This document shows positions 18,397-28,604 of a stretch of 64,000 nt of DNA, one piece after another. The position numbers and the translations under genes are program-made. The notes beneath the pieces are model-generated. The model was given only the letters and a program-made list of their open reading frames with translations. It did no database searches and was not told where the DNA came from. This stretch comes from Kangiella marina (lineage in GTDB: Bacteria > Pseudomonadota > Gammaproteobacteria > Enterobacterales > Kangiellaceae), in contig NZ_BAABFV010000002.1 in assembly GCF_039541235.1 (NCBI RefSeq), forward strand, positions 558,001-622,000. Direction: 5' to 3'. Every line of letters starts with the position of its first letter. Within the stretch, counting starts at the first letter, position 1.

Positions 18397-19477
18397 AGCC
18401 TCCTCTGGTCGCTTTAGAATCTTTAGTCGGGCGCTTATTATGACCGTAGGTTCGTGGCTTGGTGTAGTAATCAATCATCGGCACCGCCATATTCATTAAC
18501 AACACAGCAAAGGCGATAGCATCCGGGTAACCGCCAAAAGTGCGAATAAGCACCGTGATAATGCCGATGCCTAAGCCAAAAATCCAACGCCCCTTGATCG
18601 TGGTCGATGCGGTGACAGGATCGGTAGCGATGAAGAAAGCCCCCAGCATCGTGGCGCCGGCAAAGCCATGGAACATTGGGAATAGATAATGATCACTGTT
18701 TACAAAAAATAGAGGCAAGGAAATAACGCCCATGCCCAATAGCAAGGCGATAGGGATTTGCCAGCCAATAATTTTTTTGAACATCAACAGTAAGCCACCG
18801 GCTAAGAAAGCCAAATTAACCCACTGCCAGCCAACACCTGATAAGCCATTGATGATCGGGGATGCTTCGGCTTCGGGAATTCTATAACCTTGCGCAAGTT
18901 CAGTTTTAATGTGGTCGAGCGGTGTGGCCATAGTGTAGCCGTCAACGCCTTGCTTGAGCATATTTACGGTGGCTTCATCAGACGCTGAGCCAGACAATAT
19001 GATACTAATAGCGTCGACAACACCGACGGGATTTTCCGCCAAAGACTGTGGTGGTAACCACGTCGTCATCTCTAGTGGAAAAGAAATTAAGAGTAGAACA
19101 TAGCCAACCATGGCTGGGTTAAAAATATTATTTCCAAGGCCGCCATAAACATGTTTAGCGAAGACGATGGCAAAGGCCGTTCCCAAAACAGTCATCCACC
19201 AAGGAAGCAGTGGCGGCAGCGCTAGCGCTAATAACCAAGCTGTCACAAAAGCGCTTCCATCCCACAAAATCGGCAAAACTGGGCGGTTTCTTAGCTTGAG
19301 TATCAAAGCTTCAGCGAACAGTGCAGTGCTGCAAGCAATGATCAGGTTGACTAAAACACCAATGCCAAAAAAGTACATCAGAACAAATAATCCGGGCAGA
19401 GTCGCCGCCACGACCCATAACATCATCTGGGTGACTGAGTTGGTCTTTTTGGCAAAAGGTGACGAAAGTAATGCCAT
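18383..19477 (-). CDS. rnfD: Electron transport complex subunit RnfD
   Basis: Polytopic inner-membrane subunit, 364 residues with about nine or ten hydrophobic helices, homologous to NqrB. The YGGLGNNIFNPAMVGY segment and the FIATDPVTAST motif, which holds the covalent FMN threonine, are seen. It takes part in coupling electron flow to ion pumping. Its start overlaps the rnfC stop by one base (TGATG). The C-terminus has an Arg/Lys-rich tail in the cytoplasm. Confidence 0.96.
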   Translation of the reverse strand: MALLSSPFAKKTNSVTQMMLWVVAATLPGLFVLMYFFGIGVLVNLIIACSTALFAEALILKLRNRPVLPILWDGSAFVTAWLLALALPPLLPWWMTVLGTAFAIVFAKHVYGGLGNNIFNPAMVGYVLLLISFPLEMTTWLPPQSLAENPVGVVDAISIILSGSASDEATVNMLKQGVDGYTMATPLDHIKTELAQGYRIPEAEASPIINGLSGVGWQWVNLAFLAGGLLLMFKKIIGWQIPIALLLGMGVISLPLFFVNSDHYLFPMFHGFAGATMLGAFFIATDPVTASTTIKGRWIFGLGIGIITVLIRTFGGYPDAIAFAVLLMNMAVPMIDYYTKPRTYGHNKRPTKDSKATRGGSDAQ

Positions 19478-21117
19478 CAGTTATTTCCTTCAGAGTTGTT
19501 CTTGTCAGAGTTGTCCTTGTCGGACGAAGGTTCGCTGTTATCAGAACCCTCGGCCTGCTGCGCTTTCTTTTTGGCCTGTACTCGGGCTAAAGCTGCTTGC
19601 ACCGCTGCTTTCTTTTCGTCTTTTTTACCTGCTTCTTGTGCGGCTTTTTTGCGGGCTTCCGCTGCTTTGCGATGCCGTTCAGCTTTTTCGCGCTTCACGC
19701 GCTCAAGACGTTCTTGGCGAGCCTCATACCGTTCACGAGCTTTTTCTGCTTTGATCTTTTCGACTCGTTTGTTGCGAATGGTTGATTTGGCATAACGGTA
19801 ATGTTGTACCAGCGGAATGTGGCTAGGGCAGACATACGCACAAGCGCCGCATTCTATGCAATCAAATAGGTCATACTCTTCTGCTTTGTCGAATTCATCT
19901 GCTTGCGCATGCCAGAACAATTGTTGAGGTAGTAATGATGCTGGGCAGGCATCCATACAAGCGCCACAGCGAATGCAGGGCAGAGCAGTTTGATCCAGAC
20001 CCAGTTCGCCATCCGCAGCCATGATGATGCAGTTTGTGGCTTTGACAATGCCGACATCAGCACTGGGCAATTGATACCCCATCATCGGGCCGCCCATGAT
20101 CAACCTTTTCGGTGTCTCAGACTTGGTTGCTTGTACTAAATGATTGACGGGAGTACCGAATGGAACCCAATAGTTTCCCGGAGTATTGCAACTATCACCG
20201 GTGAGTGTTACCAAGCGCTCAACCAAAGGTTTACCTTCGTTTAGGGCCTGCTGAATAGCGTAGCAGGTTCCAACATTATGCATCACCAGCCCCAAGTCAG
20301 CAGGTAGCTTGCCATGTGGTACTTCTTTGCCCGTAAGCAGCTGAATCAATTGTTTCTCGCCACCGCTGGGGTACTTTGTCGGGACCACCCCCAGCTTTAT
20401 GTTGGACAGCTTGAGTGCTTCGCGAGCCTGTTGAATCGCATCAATGGCTTGAGGCTTGTTATCTTCGATACCAATAACAATATCGATATCCTGATACAGC
20501 TTACTGATAATCTCAGCGCCGAGCAGTACTTCTTTAGCATGCTCCTGCATCAGCTTATCGTCACAAGTAATATAGGGCTCACATTCAGCTGCGTTGATGA
20601 TGAGAGTGTGAATGCCTTCATGTTGTTTAAGCTTAATATGGCTCGGGAAAGACGCGCCACCTAAACCGACAACCCCTTTTTCAAAGATTTGTGCGAGTAC
20701 CGCCTCTCTGTCCATGTCATCTAAGCTATGAGTAGGAGTTAACTCACACCACCGATCCTCACCATCCGCTTTTATCACAATACAGAGATCGTCCAAGCCT
20801 GAAGGGTGGGCAATGGTTCGTTTTTCAATCGCGACCACCTCACCGGATGTTGGTGCATGCTGATAGGCACTAAAAATACCATCGCACTCTGCAATCACTT
20901 GGCCCTTGAGAACCGTATCACCAACCTCCACAATGGGTAGCGAGCGATTACCGGCTTGCCCTTTTAAGTTGATAATGAATTCACTCGCCAGTGGCAGTCG
21001 CTTGATTTCTGGCTGACTAGAGCGAAGTTTGTGTTCTTCTGGGTGAATCCCACCTGGGATTTCATAAATCGGTATTTCAGAGGCACGACTTTTAGGCGTA
21101 GGGCTGGAGCGCTCCAT
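19477..21117 (-). CDS. rnfC: Electron transport complex subunit RnfC
   Basis: Peripheral subunit that accepts or donates electrons with NADH; 546 residues. Seen: the GGxHP start (PGGIHPEEHK, about 21-30), the nucleotide/flavin-type GLGGASFPSHIKL (151-163), and two 4Fe-4S clusters CIRCGACMDACP (381-392) and CIECGACAYVCP (420-431). The last 100 residues are a Lys/Glu/Arg/Ala-rich coiled tail ending in an Asp/Asn/Ser stretch. E. coli RsxC (about 740) has a much longer tail of this kind; length varies between species. The start overlaps the rnfB stop (TAATG). Confidence 0.96.
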   Translation of the reverse strand: MERSSPTPKSRASEIPIYEIPGGIHPEEHKLRSSQPEIKRLPLASEFIINLKGQAGNRSLPIVEVGDTVLKGQVIAECDGIFSAYQHAPTSGEVVAIEKRTIAHPSGLDDLCIVIKADGEDRWCELTPTHSLDDMDREAVLAQIFEKGVVGLGGASFPSHIKLKQHEGIHTLIINAAECEPYITCDDKLMQEHAKEVLLGAEIISKLYQDIDIVIGIEDNKPQAIDAIQQAREALKLSNIKLGVVPTKYPSGGEKQLIQLLTGKEVPHGKLPADLGLVMHNVGTCYAIQQALNEGKPLVERLVTLTGDSCNTPGNYWVPFGTPVNHLVQATKSETPKRLIMGGPMMGYQLPSADVGIVKATNCIIMAADGELGLDQTALPCIRCGACMDACPASLLPQQLFWHAQADEFDKAEEYDLFDCIECGACAYVCPSHIPLVQHYRYAKSTIRNKRVEKIKAEKARERYEARQERLERVKREKAERHRKAAEARKKAAQEAGKKDEKKAAVQAALARVQAKKKAQQAEGSDNSEPSSDKDNSDKNNSEGNN

Positions 21118-21683
21118 TAGTTTGCCTCCACTTGCTTGACTGGGATCATTTGATCAGGTTGTTGCCATTTCCAGCTAGAAATCGTCTGCGGCAGTTCAAT
21201 CATATCAATGCAGTCTACAGGGCAGGGTTCAACGCATAGATCACAGCCCGTGCATTCATCAATAATCACCGTGTGCATTAATTTGGGGGCGCCCAGTATG
21301 GCATCCACAGGACAGGCCTGAATACACTTGGTACAACCGATACACTCGTCCTCACGAATATAGGCAACGCTAGGAGGTTTTTCTTCGCCACGCTCTTCAT
21401 CCAGCGGAATGACTTCGCGCCCAAGAAGCTCCGCCAAAGCTTTGACGCCAGCTTCCCCGCCTGGTGGGCACTTATTGATTTCATCGCCATTGGCAATCGC
21501 TTCGGCGTAAGGTTTACACCCCGGGTAGCCACATTGGCCGCACTGGGTTTGTGGTAGGATTTCATCGATTTGTTCAACTATCGGATCGCCTTCGACTTTG
21601 AATTTAATGGAGGCAAAGCCGAGTAATCCGCCAAAGACAAGGCCGAGTACTGCGAGAATGATAACCGCGGTAATTAAGTCCAT
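21117..21683 (-). CDS. rnfB: Electron transport complex subunit RnfB
   Basis: Iron-sulfur subunit, 188 residues, thought to receive electrons from ferredoxin. Seen: one N-terminal membrane helix, the Cys cluster [16 protein letters not shown] followed by NKCPPGG, and two ferredoxin-type 4Fe-4S sites [16 protein letters not shown] and [16 protein letters not shown]. The length is standard. Gene order A-B-C-D-G-E is complete on the minus strand with overlaps throughout, so the complex is made from one transcript. Confidence 0.97.
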   Translation of the reverse strand: MDLITAVIILAVLGLVFGGLLGFASIKFKVEGDPIVEQIDEILPQTQCGQCGYPGCKPYAEAIANGDEINKCPPGGEAGVKALAELLGREVIPLDEERGEEKPPSVAYIREDECIGCTKCIQACPVDAILGAPKLMHTVIIDECTGCDLCVEPCPVDCIDMIELPQTISSWKWQQPDQMIPVKQVEAN

Positions 21684-21691
21684 GGCCAGCC

Positions 21692-22273
21692 CTACAACTT
21701 AACCAAGCCGGAAAAGCCCATAAAGGCTAGTGACATTAGTCCAGCAGTAATCATGGCGATAGAAGCACCTTTAAAAGGAATTGGCACGTCTGCCGCAGCT
21801 AAACGCTCACGCATCGCAGCGAATAGGATCAGAACTAGCGAAAAGCCGACCGCAGCACCAAAGCCATACACTACAGACTGTACAAAATTATGCTGCTCGT
21901 TAATGTTGAGCAAGGCGACGCCTAACACGGCACAGTTAGTGGTAATCAATGGCAAGAAGATGCCCAGTAAGCGGTACAAAATGGGGCTGGTTTTATGGAT
22001 GATCATTTCCGTCAGCTGCACCATCACAGCAATGACCAAAATAAAGGAGAGAGTTTGTAAATATTCCATTCCCATGGGCGCGAGAATGTAGGTATTGACG
22101 ATATAACTGAGTGCTGAAGCGAGGGTTAAAACAAAAGTGGTAGCGACAGACATGCCAATAGCGGTCTCAAGCTTCCCAGACACACCCATAAAAGGGCAGA
22201 GTCCTAAAAACTTTACCAACACAAAGTTGTTGACTAAAACGGTACCAATAAAGAGCAGTAAGTAGTCGCCCAT
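21692..22273 (-). CDS. rnfA: Electron transport complex subunit RnfA
   Basis: First gene of the rnf operon, 193 residues with six membrane helices (NqrE family). [15 protein letters not shown] and [15 protein letters not shown] carry the Cys residues that bind the membrane-internal cluster together with RnfE. It is 8 bases from rnfB. The 227-base gap before it is shared with the divergent ggt gene. Confidence 0.97.
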   Translation of the reverse strand: MGDYLLLFIGTVLVNNFVLVKFLGLCPFMGVSGKLETAIGMSVATTFVLTLASALSYIVNTYILAPMGMEYLQTLSFILVIAVMVQLTEMIIHKTSPILYRLLGIFLPLITTNCAVLGVALLNINEQHNFVQSVVYGFGAAVGFSLVLILFAAMRERLAAADVPIPFKGASIAMITAGLMSLAFMGFSGLVKL

Positions 22274-22425
22274 GAAAAGTAAAAGCCTTGTTTTTGCTAG
22301 ACTTTTTGCAAAATCTAAATAGGTCTCTAAAGTCCTTATATTATGCTAGATAGCGCCGCTTGAAACAACCGCAACTGAAGATCCTCCAATTGTGAAAGAC
22401 TTACCAACTAGGTGCGTGAGCATAA

Positions 22426-22437
22426 TCCTTATAATGA
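22426..22437 (+). promoter_or_regulatory. Possible -10 box before ggt
   Basis: A TATAAT hexamer lies in CCTTATAATGAGG, about 70 bases before the ggt start. No convincing -35 box stands at the right distance, so only the -10 element is proposed. The 22274-22500 gap must also hold the divergent rnf promoter, which I cannot place. Confidence 0.35.
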
Positions 22438-22500
22438 GGATGAATTTTAACCTTGAGCTGGTTAGACTAATGGACACGCTAAATCTCTGAAATATTATTT

Positions 22501-24225
22501 ATGAAAAAATTATTGTTAAGTCTGAGCAGCGCCCTGTTAGTGGGTCTGAGCTCCCAGGCAGCTACCGGTAGTGGCTTGCCGAGCATCATTGACTATAAAA
22601 GCAGTCATCATCCGACGGTTGCTGAACATGGCATGGTGGTGACTCGTCAATATTTAGCGAGCCGAGTAGGGCGAGATATTCTGCAAAAAGGCGGTAATGC
22701 GGTAGATGCAACCATTGCTTCTGGTTTTGCCTTAGCGGTAGTGTTACCTGTTGCGGGAAATATTGGTGGTGGTGGTTTTATGTTGGTTCATGATGCTGAA
22801 TCAGGCGAAACGATTGCTATCGATTATCGTGAAAAAGCACCCGCCAAAGCTCATAAAGATATGTATTTAGATGCTGAGGGTAACGTTGATCGCCAAAAAG
22901 CTCGATTCAGTTATATGTCGGTCGGCGTTCCGGGGACGGTAGCAGGTTTTGAACTAGCCCATAAAAAGTACGGCAAGCTGCCGTGGAAAGATTTAGTGGA
23001 GCCAGCGATTCGGTTAGCTGAAGATGGCTTTATCATGAACTGGGATCTGGCGACTAAGCTAGACACGCGTCGTACCCACTTAAGCCAGTCTGAAGCGACC
23101 AAGAAAGTCTTTTATAAAGAGGATGGTTCGACTTATAAGCTGGGTGATAAATTTGTGCAGCAAGATTTAGCATGGTCCTTAAAGCAGATTCAAAAACACG
23201 GGGCAAAAGCTTTTTATCAGGGCGAAGTAGGCGAAAAGCTGATTGCCGCGATGAAAAAACATGGTGGCATTATTTCACAGCAAGATCTTAAGGCTTACCA
23301 ACCCAGCGTGAGAAAGGTTGTTCGAGGAAGTTACCGTGGACATGATATTGTCGCGATGCCTTTGCCAAGTTCTGGCGGCGTACACATCATTCAAATGCTC
23401 AACATTCTAGAACACTTTCCGCTAGCTGAGCTGGGATCAAACACCGCAAAAACCATCCACCTGATGGCCGAAAGTATGAAATACGCTTACGCTGATAGAA
23501 GTAAACATTTAGGCGATAGTGACTTTTATGATGCGCCAGTGGCGTGGCTTACCAGCAAAAAGTATGGCAGCAACATTGCTAAAAGCATCAGTCTGGACAA
23601 AGTAACAGCTTCAACCGATATTCAGCCAGGCATTCCTGCTGCGCCAGAAAGCCCTGAAACCACTCAAATATCCGTGGTCGATAAGTGGGGGAATGCGGTT
23701 TCCAATACATATACTCTAAACTACTCCTTTGGAACGGGCTTGGTGGCAGAAGGTACGGGAATTTTACTGAATAATGAGATGGATGACTTTTCAGCGAAAC
23801 CTGGTACGCCAAATGGCTACGGCCTGATTGGTGGTGAAGCAAATACAATTGAGCCGAACAAACGTCCACTCAGCTCCATGACGCCGGTCATGGTATTCAA
23901 AGATGGAAAATTGAAATTACTAACGGGCAGTCCAGGCGGAAGTCGTATTATCACGGCGGTGCTGCAAATTGTTAGCAATGTCATTGACCATGATATGAAT
24001 ATTGCGTCAGCGACGCATACCCCGCGTTTCCATCATCAATGGCTGCCTGATGTCCTCTTTGTCGAGCCAGAACTTAATCAAGACACAGTCGATTTGTTAC
24101 AAAACATGGGCTATAAAGTGAAGCGCAGCGGAACAATTGGTGCGACCCAATCTATTCAGATTGAAGACTATATTTATGGATCAGCTGACCCTAGACGACC
24201 CAACGCTGAAGCGGCAGGGTATTAA
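22501..24225 (+). CDS. ggt: Gamma-glutamyltranspeptidase
   Basis: Periplasmic or secreted enzyme, 574 residues, that cleaves glutathione and transfers the gamma-glutamyl group. Seen: a signal peptide (about 1-21), GGNAVDATIAS (64-74), NIGGGGF (87-93), and the autoprocessing site ETTQISVVD, where Thr387 becomes the N-terminal nucleophile of the small subunit. LSSMTPVMVF and the GSPGGSRI loop follow. It ends 4 bases from the convergent small membrane-protein gene. The length and order of motifs are normal. Confidence 0.95.
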   Translation: MKKLLLSLSSALLVGLSSQAATGSGLPSIIDYKSSHHPTVAEHGMVVTRQYLASRVGRDILQKGGNAVDATIASGFALAVVLPVAGNIGGGGFMLVHDAESGETIAIDYREKAPAKAHKDMYLDAEGNVDRQKARFSYMSVGVPGTVAGFELAHKKYGKLPWKDLVEPAIRLAEDGFIMNWDLATKLDTRRTHLSQSEATKKVFYKEDGSTYKLGDKFVQQDLAWSLKQIQKHGAKAFYQGEVGEKLIAAMKKHGGIISQQDLKAYQPSVRKVVRGSYRGHDIVAMPLPSSGGVHIIQMLNILEHFPLAELGSNTAKTIHLMAESMKYAYADRSKHLGDSDFYDAPVAWLTSKKYGSNIAKSISLDKVTASTDIQPGIPAAPESPETTQISVVDKWGNAVSNTYTLNYSFGTGLVAEGTGILLNNEMDDFSAKPGTPNGYGLIGGEANTIEPNKRPLSSMTPVMVFKDGKLKLLTGSPGGSRIITAVLQIVSNVIDHDMNIASATHTPRFHHQWLPDVLFVEPELNQDTVDLLQNMGYKVKRSGTIGATQSIQIEDYIYGSADPRRPNAEAAGY

Positions 24226-24229
24226 TTAA

Positions 24230-24772
24230 CTACACATCATCGCCGATGGTTGGCTCGACAGGCGTAGCACCACGGGCATTCCCTTCGGTCTCCATTGGCT
24301 TGTCTTTATTAGAAGCATCTTTTGAGACTTGTTCTTTTTTAGATTTAGCTGGTTTTTGTGGCGATTTTTTAGCTTTTCCAGCGTCGCCCTTATCTTTGCG
24401 CAGATAGCGAATTAGTAGCCAAGTACCAACACCAACAATAAACAAAATTCCCCAAACCATTGCTATGAAAGCGATATCACTGGTGAACTGCTCAACATTC
24501 CCGTCAAATAACTCGACCATGGTGTTGAGAATAAGGGGGGAGTAAGTGTCGATATCCTCAGCAGGGTGACCAAAACATAATGCACCTGCCAAAATAATCG
24601 AAGCTAAAAACCATTTAATTAAGAAGTGTTGCTTGCGAAAGGTAAACCATGCTAACGCCGCCAATAATAACGTTAAACCAATATAGAGTCCCCATGCTGC
24701 CCCGTAATTTTCAAAGGTGGTAATAACAGCATTAGCTTCAAGTTGCATTGGTTCATTTGAATCATTAATCAT
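24230..24772 (-). CDS. Small membrane protein of unknown function
   Basis: 180 residues; no family recognised. Three hydrophobic helices are seen (about 27-46, 52-68 and 101-121). The segment between the second and third is acidic and probably periplasmic. The last 55 residues are a strongly Lys-rich, Ser/Pro/Ala/Glu disordered tail. It lies between metG and ggt, 90 bases after the metG stop in the same direction, and could be co-transcribed with metG. ATG 24772 is used; a second ATG eight codons later is possible. I cannot propose a function. Confidence 0.75.
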   Translation of the reverse strand: MINDSNEPMQLEANAVITTFENYGAAWGLYIGLTLLLAALAWFTFRKQHFLIKWFLASIILAGALCFGHPAEDIDTYSPLILNTMVELFDGNVEQFTSDIAFIAMVWGILFIVGVGTWLLIRYLRKDKGDAGKAKKSPQKPAKSKKEQVSKDASNKDKPMETEGNARGATPVEPTIGDDV

Positions 24773-24862
24773 GGCTTCTATCTTCGTTCTCGTTATCTTT
24801 TCAACGGGTTCATGTCATGACACAGCAGAATACAGGGCGTACTCTGCTGCTTGTTACTTCTC

Positions 24863-26935
24863 TTACTTTACCCGCATTCCCGGCTCAGCACCATCATCTG
24901 GATTCATAATCCAAAGGTCTTTACCACCTGGGCCTGCTGCTAAGACCATGCCTTCTGACATTCCAAAGCGCATTTTGCGTGGCGCTAGGTTCGCCACCAT
25001 CACGGTTAATTTGCCTTCCAAGTCTTCAGGGTTATAAGCAGATTTAATTCCCGCGAAGACTTGCTTGGTGACGCCTTTGCCTAGGTCTAATTGAAGTTTT
25101 AATAATTTGTCAGCGCCTTCCACGTGTTCCGCTTTGGCAATTTTAGCGATACGCAGATCAATTTTATCGAAATCACCGAACTGGATCTCATCTTTAATCG
25201 GGTCATCTAACTGTGGCTCATCAACCTGCTTTTCATCAAGTTGGGCTTCTTCTTGTAAATCTTCTTTAGAGTCTTCGATCATTGCTTCAACCTGCTTCAT
25301 GTCGATACGTTGCATCATTGGTTTGAACTTATTGATTTCATGGCCAGTTAGTACGTCTTGAGCGCTGGCCCAGTCAAGACTATCCACTTTGAGGAAGTCT
25401 TGTACTTTGCCCGCAAGCTCCGGCAATACTGGCGCTAAATAAGTTGCTAGCACTTTAAACATATTGATACCAAGACTGCATACTTGGTGTGCGCGCTCTT
25501 TTGTCTCGTCGTTTTTGACCAGTTTCCAAGGCTCTTCGTTGGCAATGTAAGCGTTGGCTTTGTCGGCTAATGACATGATGTGTTTTATGGCACGACCAAA
25601 CTCACGATTTTCGTAATGTTGAGCCAACTCTACGGAAGTGTCGGTAAACTCTTTCATTAAGTCCGGCTCGATAATACTGTTGCTTAACGTGCCATCAAAT
25701 TGCTTCGTGATAAATCCAGAGCAGCGGCTAGCAATGTTAACTAACTTACCAACCAAGTCAGAGTTTACTCGTTGTACGAAGTCTTCAAGATTGAGGTCGA
25801 AATCATCAATACGGCTTGATAACTTCGCAGCATAGTAATAACGCAAAAACTCAGGGCGGAAATGCTCTAAGTAGGTTCTGGCCTTAATGAAGGTGCCTTT
25901 TGATTTAGACATCTTGTTGCCGTTAACCGTCACAAAACCGTGCGCCCAGACCGCGCTTGGTGTGCGGTAGCCCGCGCCATTCAAGACCGAAGGCCAGAAT
26001 AAGGTGTGGAAGTAGATAATGTCTTTGCCGATGAAGTGGTAAACCTCAGCATCGCTATCCTTACCCCAGAAATCATCAAAGTTAAGGTCATCACGCTTGC
26101 TACATAGATTCTTAAAACTGGCCATGTAACCGATTGGTGCATCGAGCCATACGTAGAAATACTTTCCTTCTTCACCAGGAATTTCCCAGCCGAAATAAGG
26201 CGCGTCGCGAGAAATGTCCCACTGACGCAAGTCGTCTAGCCATTCGTTCATTTTGTTCTGAACTTCGGCTTGGACGTGTGGTACGCCTTCGCGTGTTCCA
26301 GTACTTAGCCACTCACGCAAAAAGCTTTCGAATTCTTTTAAGTCAAAGAAGAAGTGCTCTGACTCTTTAGTGATTGGGGTTGCGCCCGAAACCGCTGATT
26401 TAGGGTTTTTAAGATCGGCAGGGGTGTAAGTCGCACCGCAATTATCACAGTTATCACCGTATTGATCTTCTGACTCACACTTAGGGCAGGTGCCTTTTAC
26501 AAAACGATCCGGCAAGAACATCTTCTTTTCAGGATCGTACAGCTGATTAATGGTTTTAGAGCTAATATGACCTTTTTCTTTGAGCTTGAGATAAATGCCC
26601 TGAGTCAGCTCTTTCGACTCTTCGCTGTGTGTGGTGTAGTAATTATCAAAACCAACCAGCGCATCAGCAAAGTCTTTTTCGTGAGCTGCGTGACTTTCCT
26701 GGATGAACGCTTCAGGCGTTTTGCCTTCTTTTTGTGCACGAAGCATGACTGGCGTACCGTGGGTATCATCAGCGCAAACATAGATACACTGATGACCACG
26801 AGACTTTTGAAAACGCACCCAAATATCGGTTTGTACGTATTCAAGTAAGTGCCCGATATGGATATCACCATTAGCGTACGGCAGGGCGCTTGTGACTAAA
26901 ATTTTTCGTTGCTTCTGTTGGTTTTCAGCAGTCAT
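24863..26935 (-). CDS. metG: Methionyl-tRNA synthetase
   Basis: Class I aminoacyl-tRNA synthetase charging tRNA-Met, 690 residues from ATG 26935 (the frame extends two codons to a TTG that is not needed). Seen: HIGH (26-29), the zinc-binding CPKCESED...CDNCG insert, [19 protein letters not shown] with KMSKS, and a C-terminal EMAP-II/Trbp tRNA-binding domain (last 110 residues, [11 protein letters not shown]) for dimerisation. An acidic Gln/Asp/Glu linker precedes that domain. It is divergent from apbC, the usual gammaproteobacterial order, but with an inserted MITE-like element between them. Confidence 0.97.
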   Translation of the reverse strand: MTAENQQKQRKILVTSALPYANGDIHIGHLLEYVQTDIWVRFQKSRGHQCIYVCADDTHGTPVMLRAQKEGKTPEAFIQESHAAHEKDFADALVGFDNYYTTHSEESKELTQGIYLKLKEKGHISSKTINQLYDPEKKMFLPDRFVKGTCPKCESEDQYGDNCDNCGATYTPADLKNPKSAVSGATPITKESEHFFFDLKEFESFLREWLSTGTREGVPHVQAEVQNKMNEWLDDLRQWDISRDAPYFGWEIPGEEGKYFYVWLDAPIGYMASFKNLCSKRDDLNFDDFWGKDSDAEVYHFIGKDIIYFHTLFWPSVLNGAGYRTPSAVWAHGFVTVNGNKMSKSKGTFIKARTYLEHFRPEFLRYYYAAKLSSRIDDFDLNLEDFVQRVNSDLVGKLVNIASRCSGFITKQFDGTLSNSIIEPDLMKEFTDTSVELAQHYENREFGRAIKHIMSLADKANAYIANEEPWKLVKNDETKERAHQVCSLGINMFKVLATYLAPVLPELAGKVQDFLKVDSLDWASAQDVLTGHEINKFKPMMQRIDMKQVEAMIEDSKEDLQEEAQLDEKQVDEPQLDDPIKDEIQFGDFDKIDLRIAKIAKAEHVEGADKLLKLQLDLGKGVTKQVFAGIKSAYNPEDLEGKLTVMVANLAPRKMRFGMSEGMVLAAGPGGKDLWIMNPDDGAEPGMRVK

Positions 26936-27021
26936 GAACAATACTTCGTCGTTTCGAGTGGTTTATTACAGTTATAGCGGTGAATCTTACTGGTTTTAAG
27001 CCGATTTTTCATTAACTAATT

Positions 27022-27272
27022 AGGGCTAGTTTATGGTTATTTTTCCCTCTTGTTCAAGAAGGCAGGTGTTAACCCATCATCTACAGCTATGGCTTGCAAA
27101 TAACCTGTCATAACAAGTAGGTTTGCGGCTGAACCCAAAGGGCAGTGCTTGTTTGGCCTTTCTACGGCGTTATTGTGTTAAGCGTGTAGGTTGGCTACAC
27201 AGCTAACACAATGCCTTGTATAAAACCCAAACAAACTACTGCAAAAGTGAAAAATAATCATAAACTAGCCCT
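27022..27272. mobile_element. MITE-like element with 25-bp terminal inverted repeats
   Basis: The ends 27022-27047 and 27247-27272 are inverted repeats matching at 23 of 25 bases. The outermost sequence reads TAGGGCTAG on the left and CTAGCCCTA on the right, which fits a TA target duplication. Inside, nested palindromes are seen: 27142-27156 with 27227-27242, 27173-27180 with 27204-27211, and GTGTAG/CTACAC at 27184-27200. The element has no coding frame. It lies in the metG-apbC gap. I infer a small non-autonomous transposon; the parent insertion sequence is not in the window. Confidence 0.7.
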
Positions 27273-27346
27273 AGCAGTCTTGGTTTTATGACCCAAAAGA
27301 CTTAGACTTTGAGTCACTTTATTAAAACATCGAACACTTCGAGTTT

Positions 27347-28435
27347 ATGGTCACTGAAGAACAAGTCCGCGAATACCTTTCTGAATATCGAGACCCTTTC
27401 CTAAAAGAGGATCTAGTTGATGCTAAAGTACTGAAAAGTATAGAGATAGGCGAGAAAACGGTCGAAATTGTCTTGAAACTGGGTTTCCCGCTAGGAGAGT
27501 ATGAGCAACAATTGACGACTGAGCTTGGTGAGTTTTTAGCGGCCAAAGAACCTACAGTCTCCTTTAAGCTAGACGTCAGTTGGCGTGTGGATGCTCACGT
27601 GCACCCAGCAAAAGTACAGGCTATGCCCAATGTGAAGAACATCATCGCTGTGGCATCTGGTAAGGGTGGTGTAGGGAAGTCGACCACATCGGTGAATTTG
27701 GCTCTAGCTTTGAGTGCTTTAGGCGCCAATGTGGGTATTCTGGACGCCGATATTTATGGACCTAGTATGCCGATCATGCTGGGTATGCAAGGCAAGAACC
27801 CTGAAACCATCGATAAAAAATCGATACTACCGATTGAGAGCCATGGCTTACAATCCATGTCGATCGGTTACCTAGTTAAACCTGAACAAGCGATGGTTTG
27901 GCGCGGCCCAATGGCGAGCGGGGCGTTGCAACAGCTGATTAACGATACTCAGTGGAAAGATCTCGATTACTTGATTATCGACTTGCCACCGGGAACTGGC
28001 GATATTCAGCTGACGATCGCACAAAAAATACCCGTGACCGCAGCGGTGGTCGTGACCACGCCACAAGATATTGCGCTAGCTGACGCGCGTAAAGCCGTGA
28101 CCATGTTCAATAAAGTTTCCGTTCCGGTGTTAGGTGTGGTAGAAAATATGGCCATGCATACCTGTTCAAATTGTGGTCACGAAGAGCATATCTTTGGGCA
28201 AGGTGGTGGTGACGCGCTGGCAAAAGAGATCGGGGTTGAGCTACTAGGGAGTCTGCCTTTATCGCTGAATATCCGTGAGCAGACGGATGCTGGCGAACCG
28301 ACGGTGGTGAAAAAGCCTGAGTCAGAGGTGACTAAGCGATATGTGGATATTGCGCAGCGTATGGCTGCGAAACTTTCGCTAGAGGCGAAGGATTTTAAGG
28401 CGAGTTTTCCCAGCATATCGATAGAAAATACATAG
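27347..28435 (+). CDS. apbC: Iron-sulfur cluster carrier protein ApbC/Mrp
   Basis: P-loop ATPase of 362 residues that binds and delivers Fe-S clusters in the cytoplasm. Seen: an N-terminal MIP18-like domain (about 3-75), the deviant Walker A GKGGVGKS (105-112), DADIYGPSMP, DLPPGTGD, and the cluster-binding CSNC near 275. It is the usual divergent partner of metG. The start ATG 27347 is 75 bases beyond the MITE-like element, so the element may supply or disturb its promoter. Confidence 0.95.
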   Translation: MVTEEQVREYLSEYRDPFLKEDLVDAKVLKSIEIGEKTVEIVLKLGFPLGEYEQQLTTELGEFLAAKEPTVSFKLDVSWRVDAHVHPAKVQAMPNVKNIIAVASGKGGVGKSTTSVNLALALSALGANVGILDADIYGPSMPIMLGMQGKNPETIDKKSILPIESHGLQSMSIGYLVKPEQAMVWRGPMASGALQQLINDTQWKDLDYLIIDLPPGTGDIQLTIAQKIPVTAAVVVTTPQDIALADARKAVTMFNKVSVPVLGVVENMAMHTCSNCGHEEHIFGQGGGDALAKEIGVELLGSLPLSLNIREQTDAGEPTVVKKPESEVTKRYVDIAQRMAAKLSLEAKDFKASFPSISIENT

Positions 28436-28479
28436 AAAATGGCCTTTTTGCGCTATAACTTTGTCAGCTTTCCGTACTC

Positions 28480-28512
28480 GAGCAGTCATGTATTTCACAT
28501 ACACTCCTGCTC
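28480..28512. repeat. Nested inverted repeat between apbC and dcd
   Basis: GAGCAG (28480-28485) pairs with CTGCTC (28507-28512), and inside it TGTAT pairs with ATACA around TTCAC. No T-run follows at once. It is not a clear terminator; it could be a regulatory hairpin or a dispersed repeat. Confidence 0.4.
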
Positions 28513-28604
28513 TCCGTGCGTCGCTTTCGCGTTCTAGATGCAAAAATTCACATTTTTTTAATAATACAGTTATAGAAAAAGATTAATAATAGAGTAGATA
28601 AATT

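Noticed and set aside
19167..19754. Plus-strand open frame of 195 codons opposite rnfC/rnfD
   Set aside because: It lies entirely opposite two well-supported genes and has no family resemblance.
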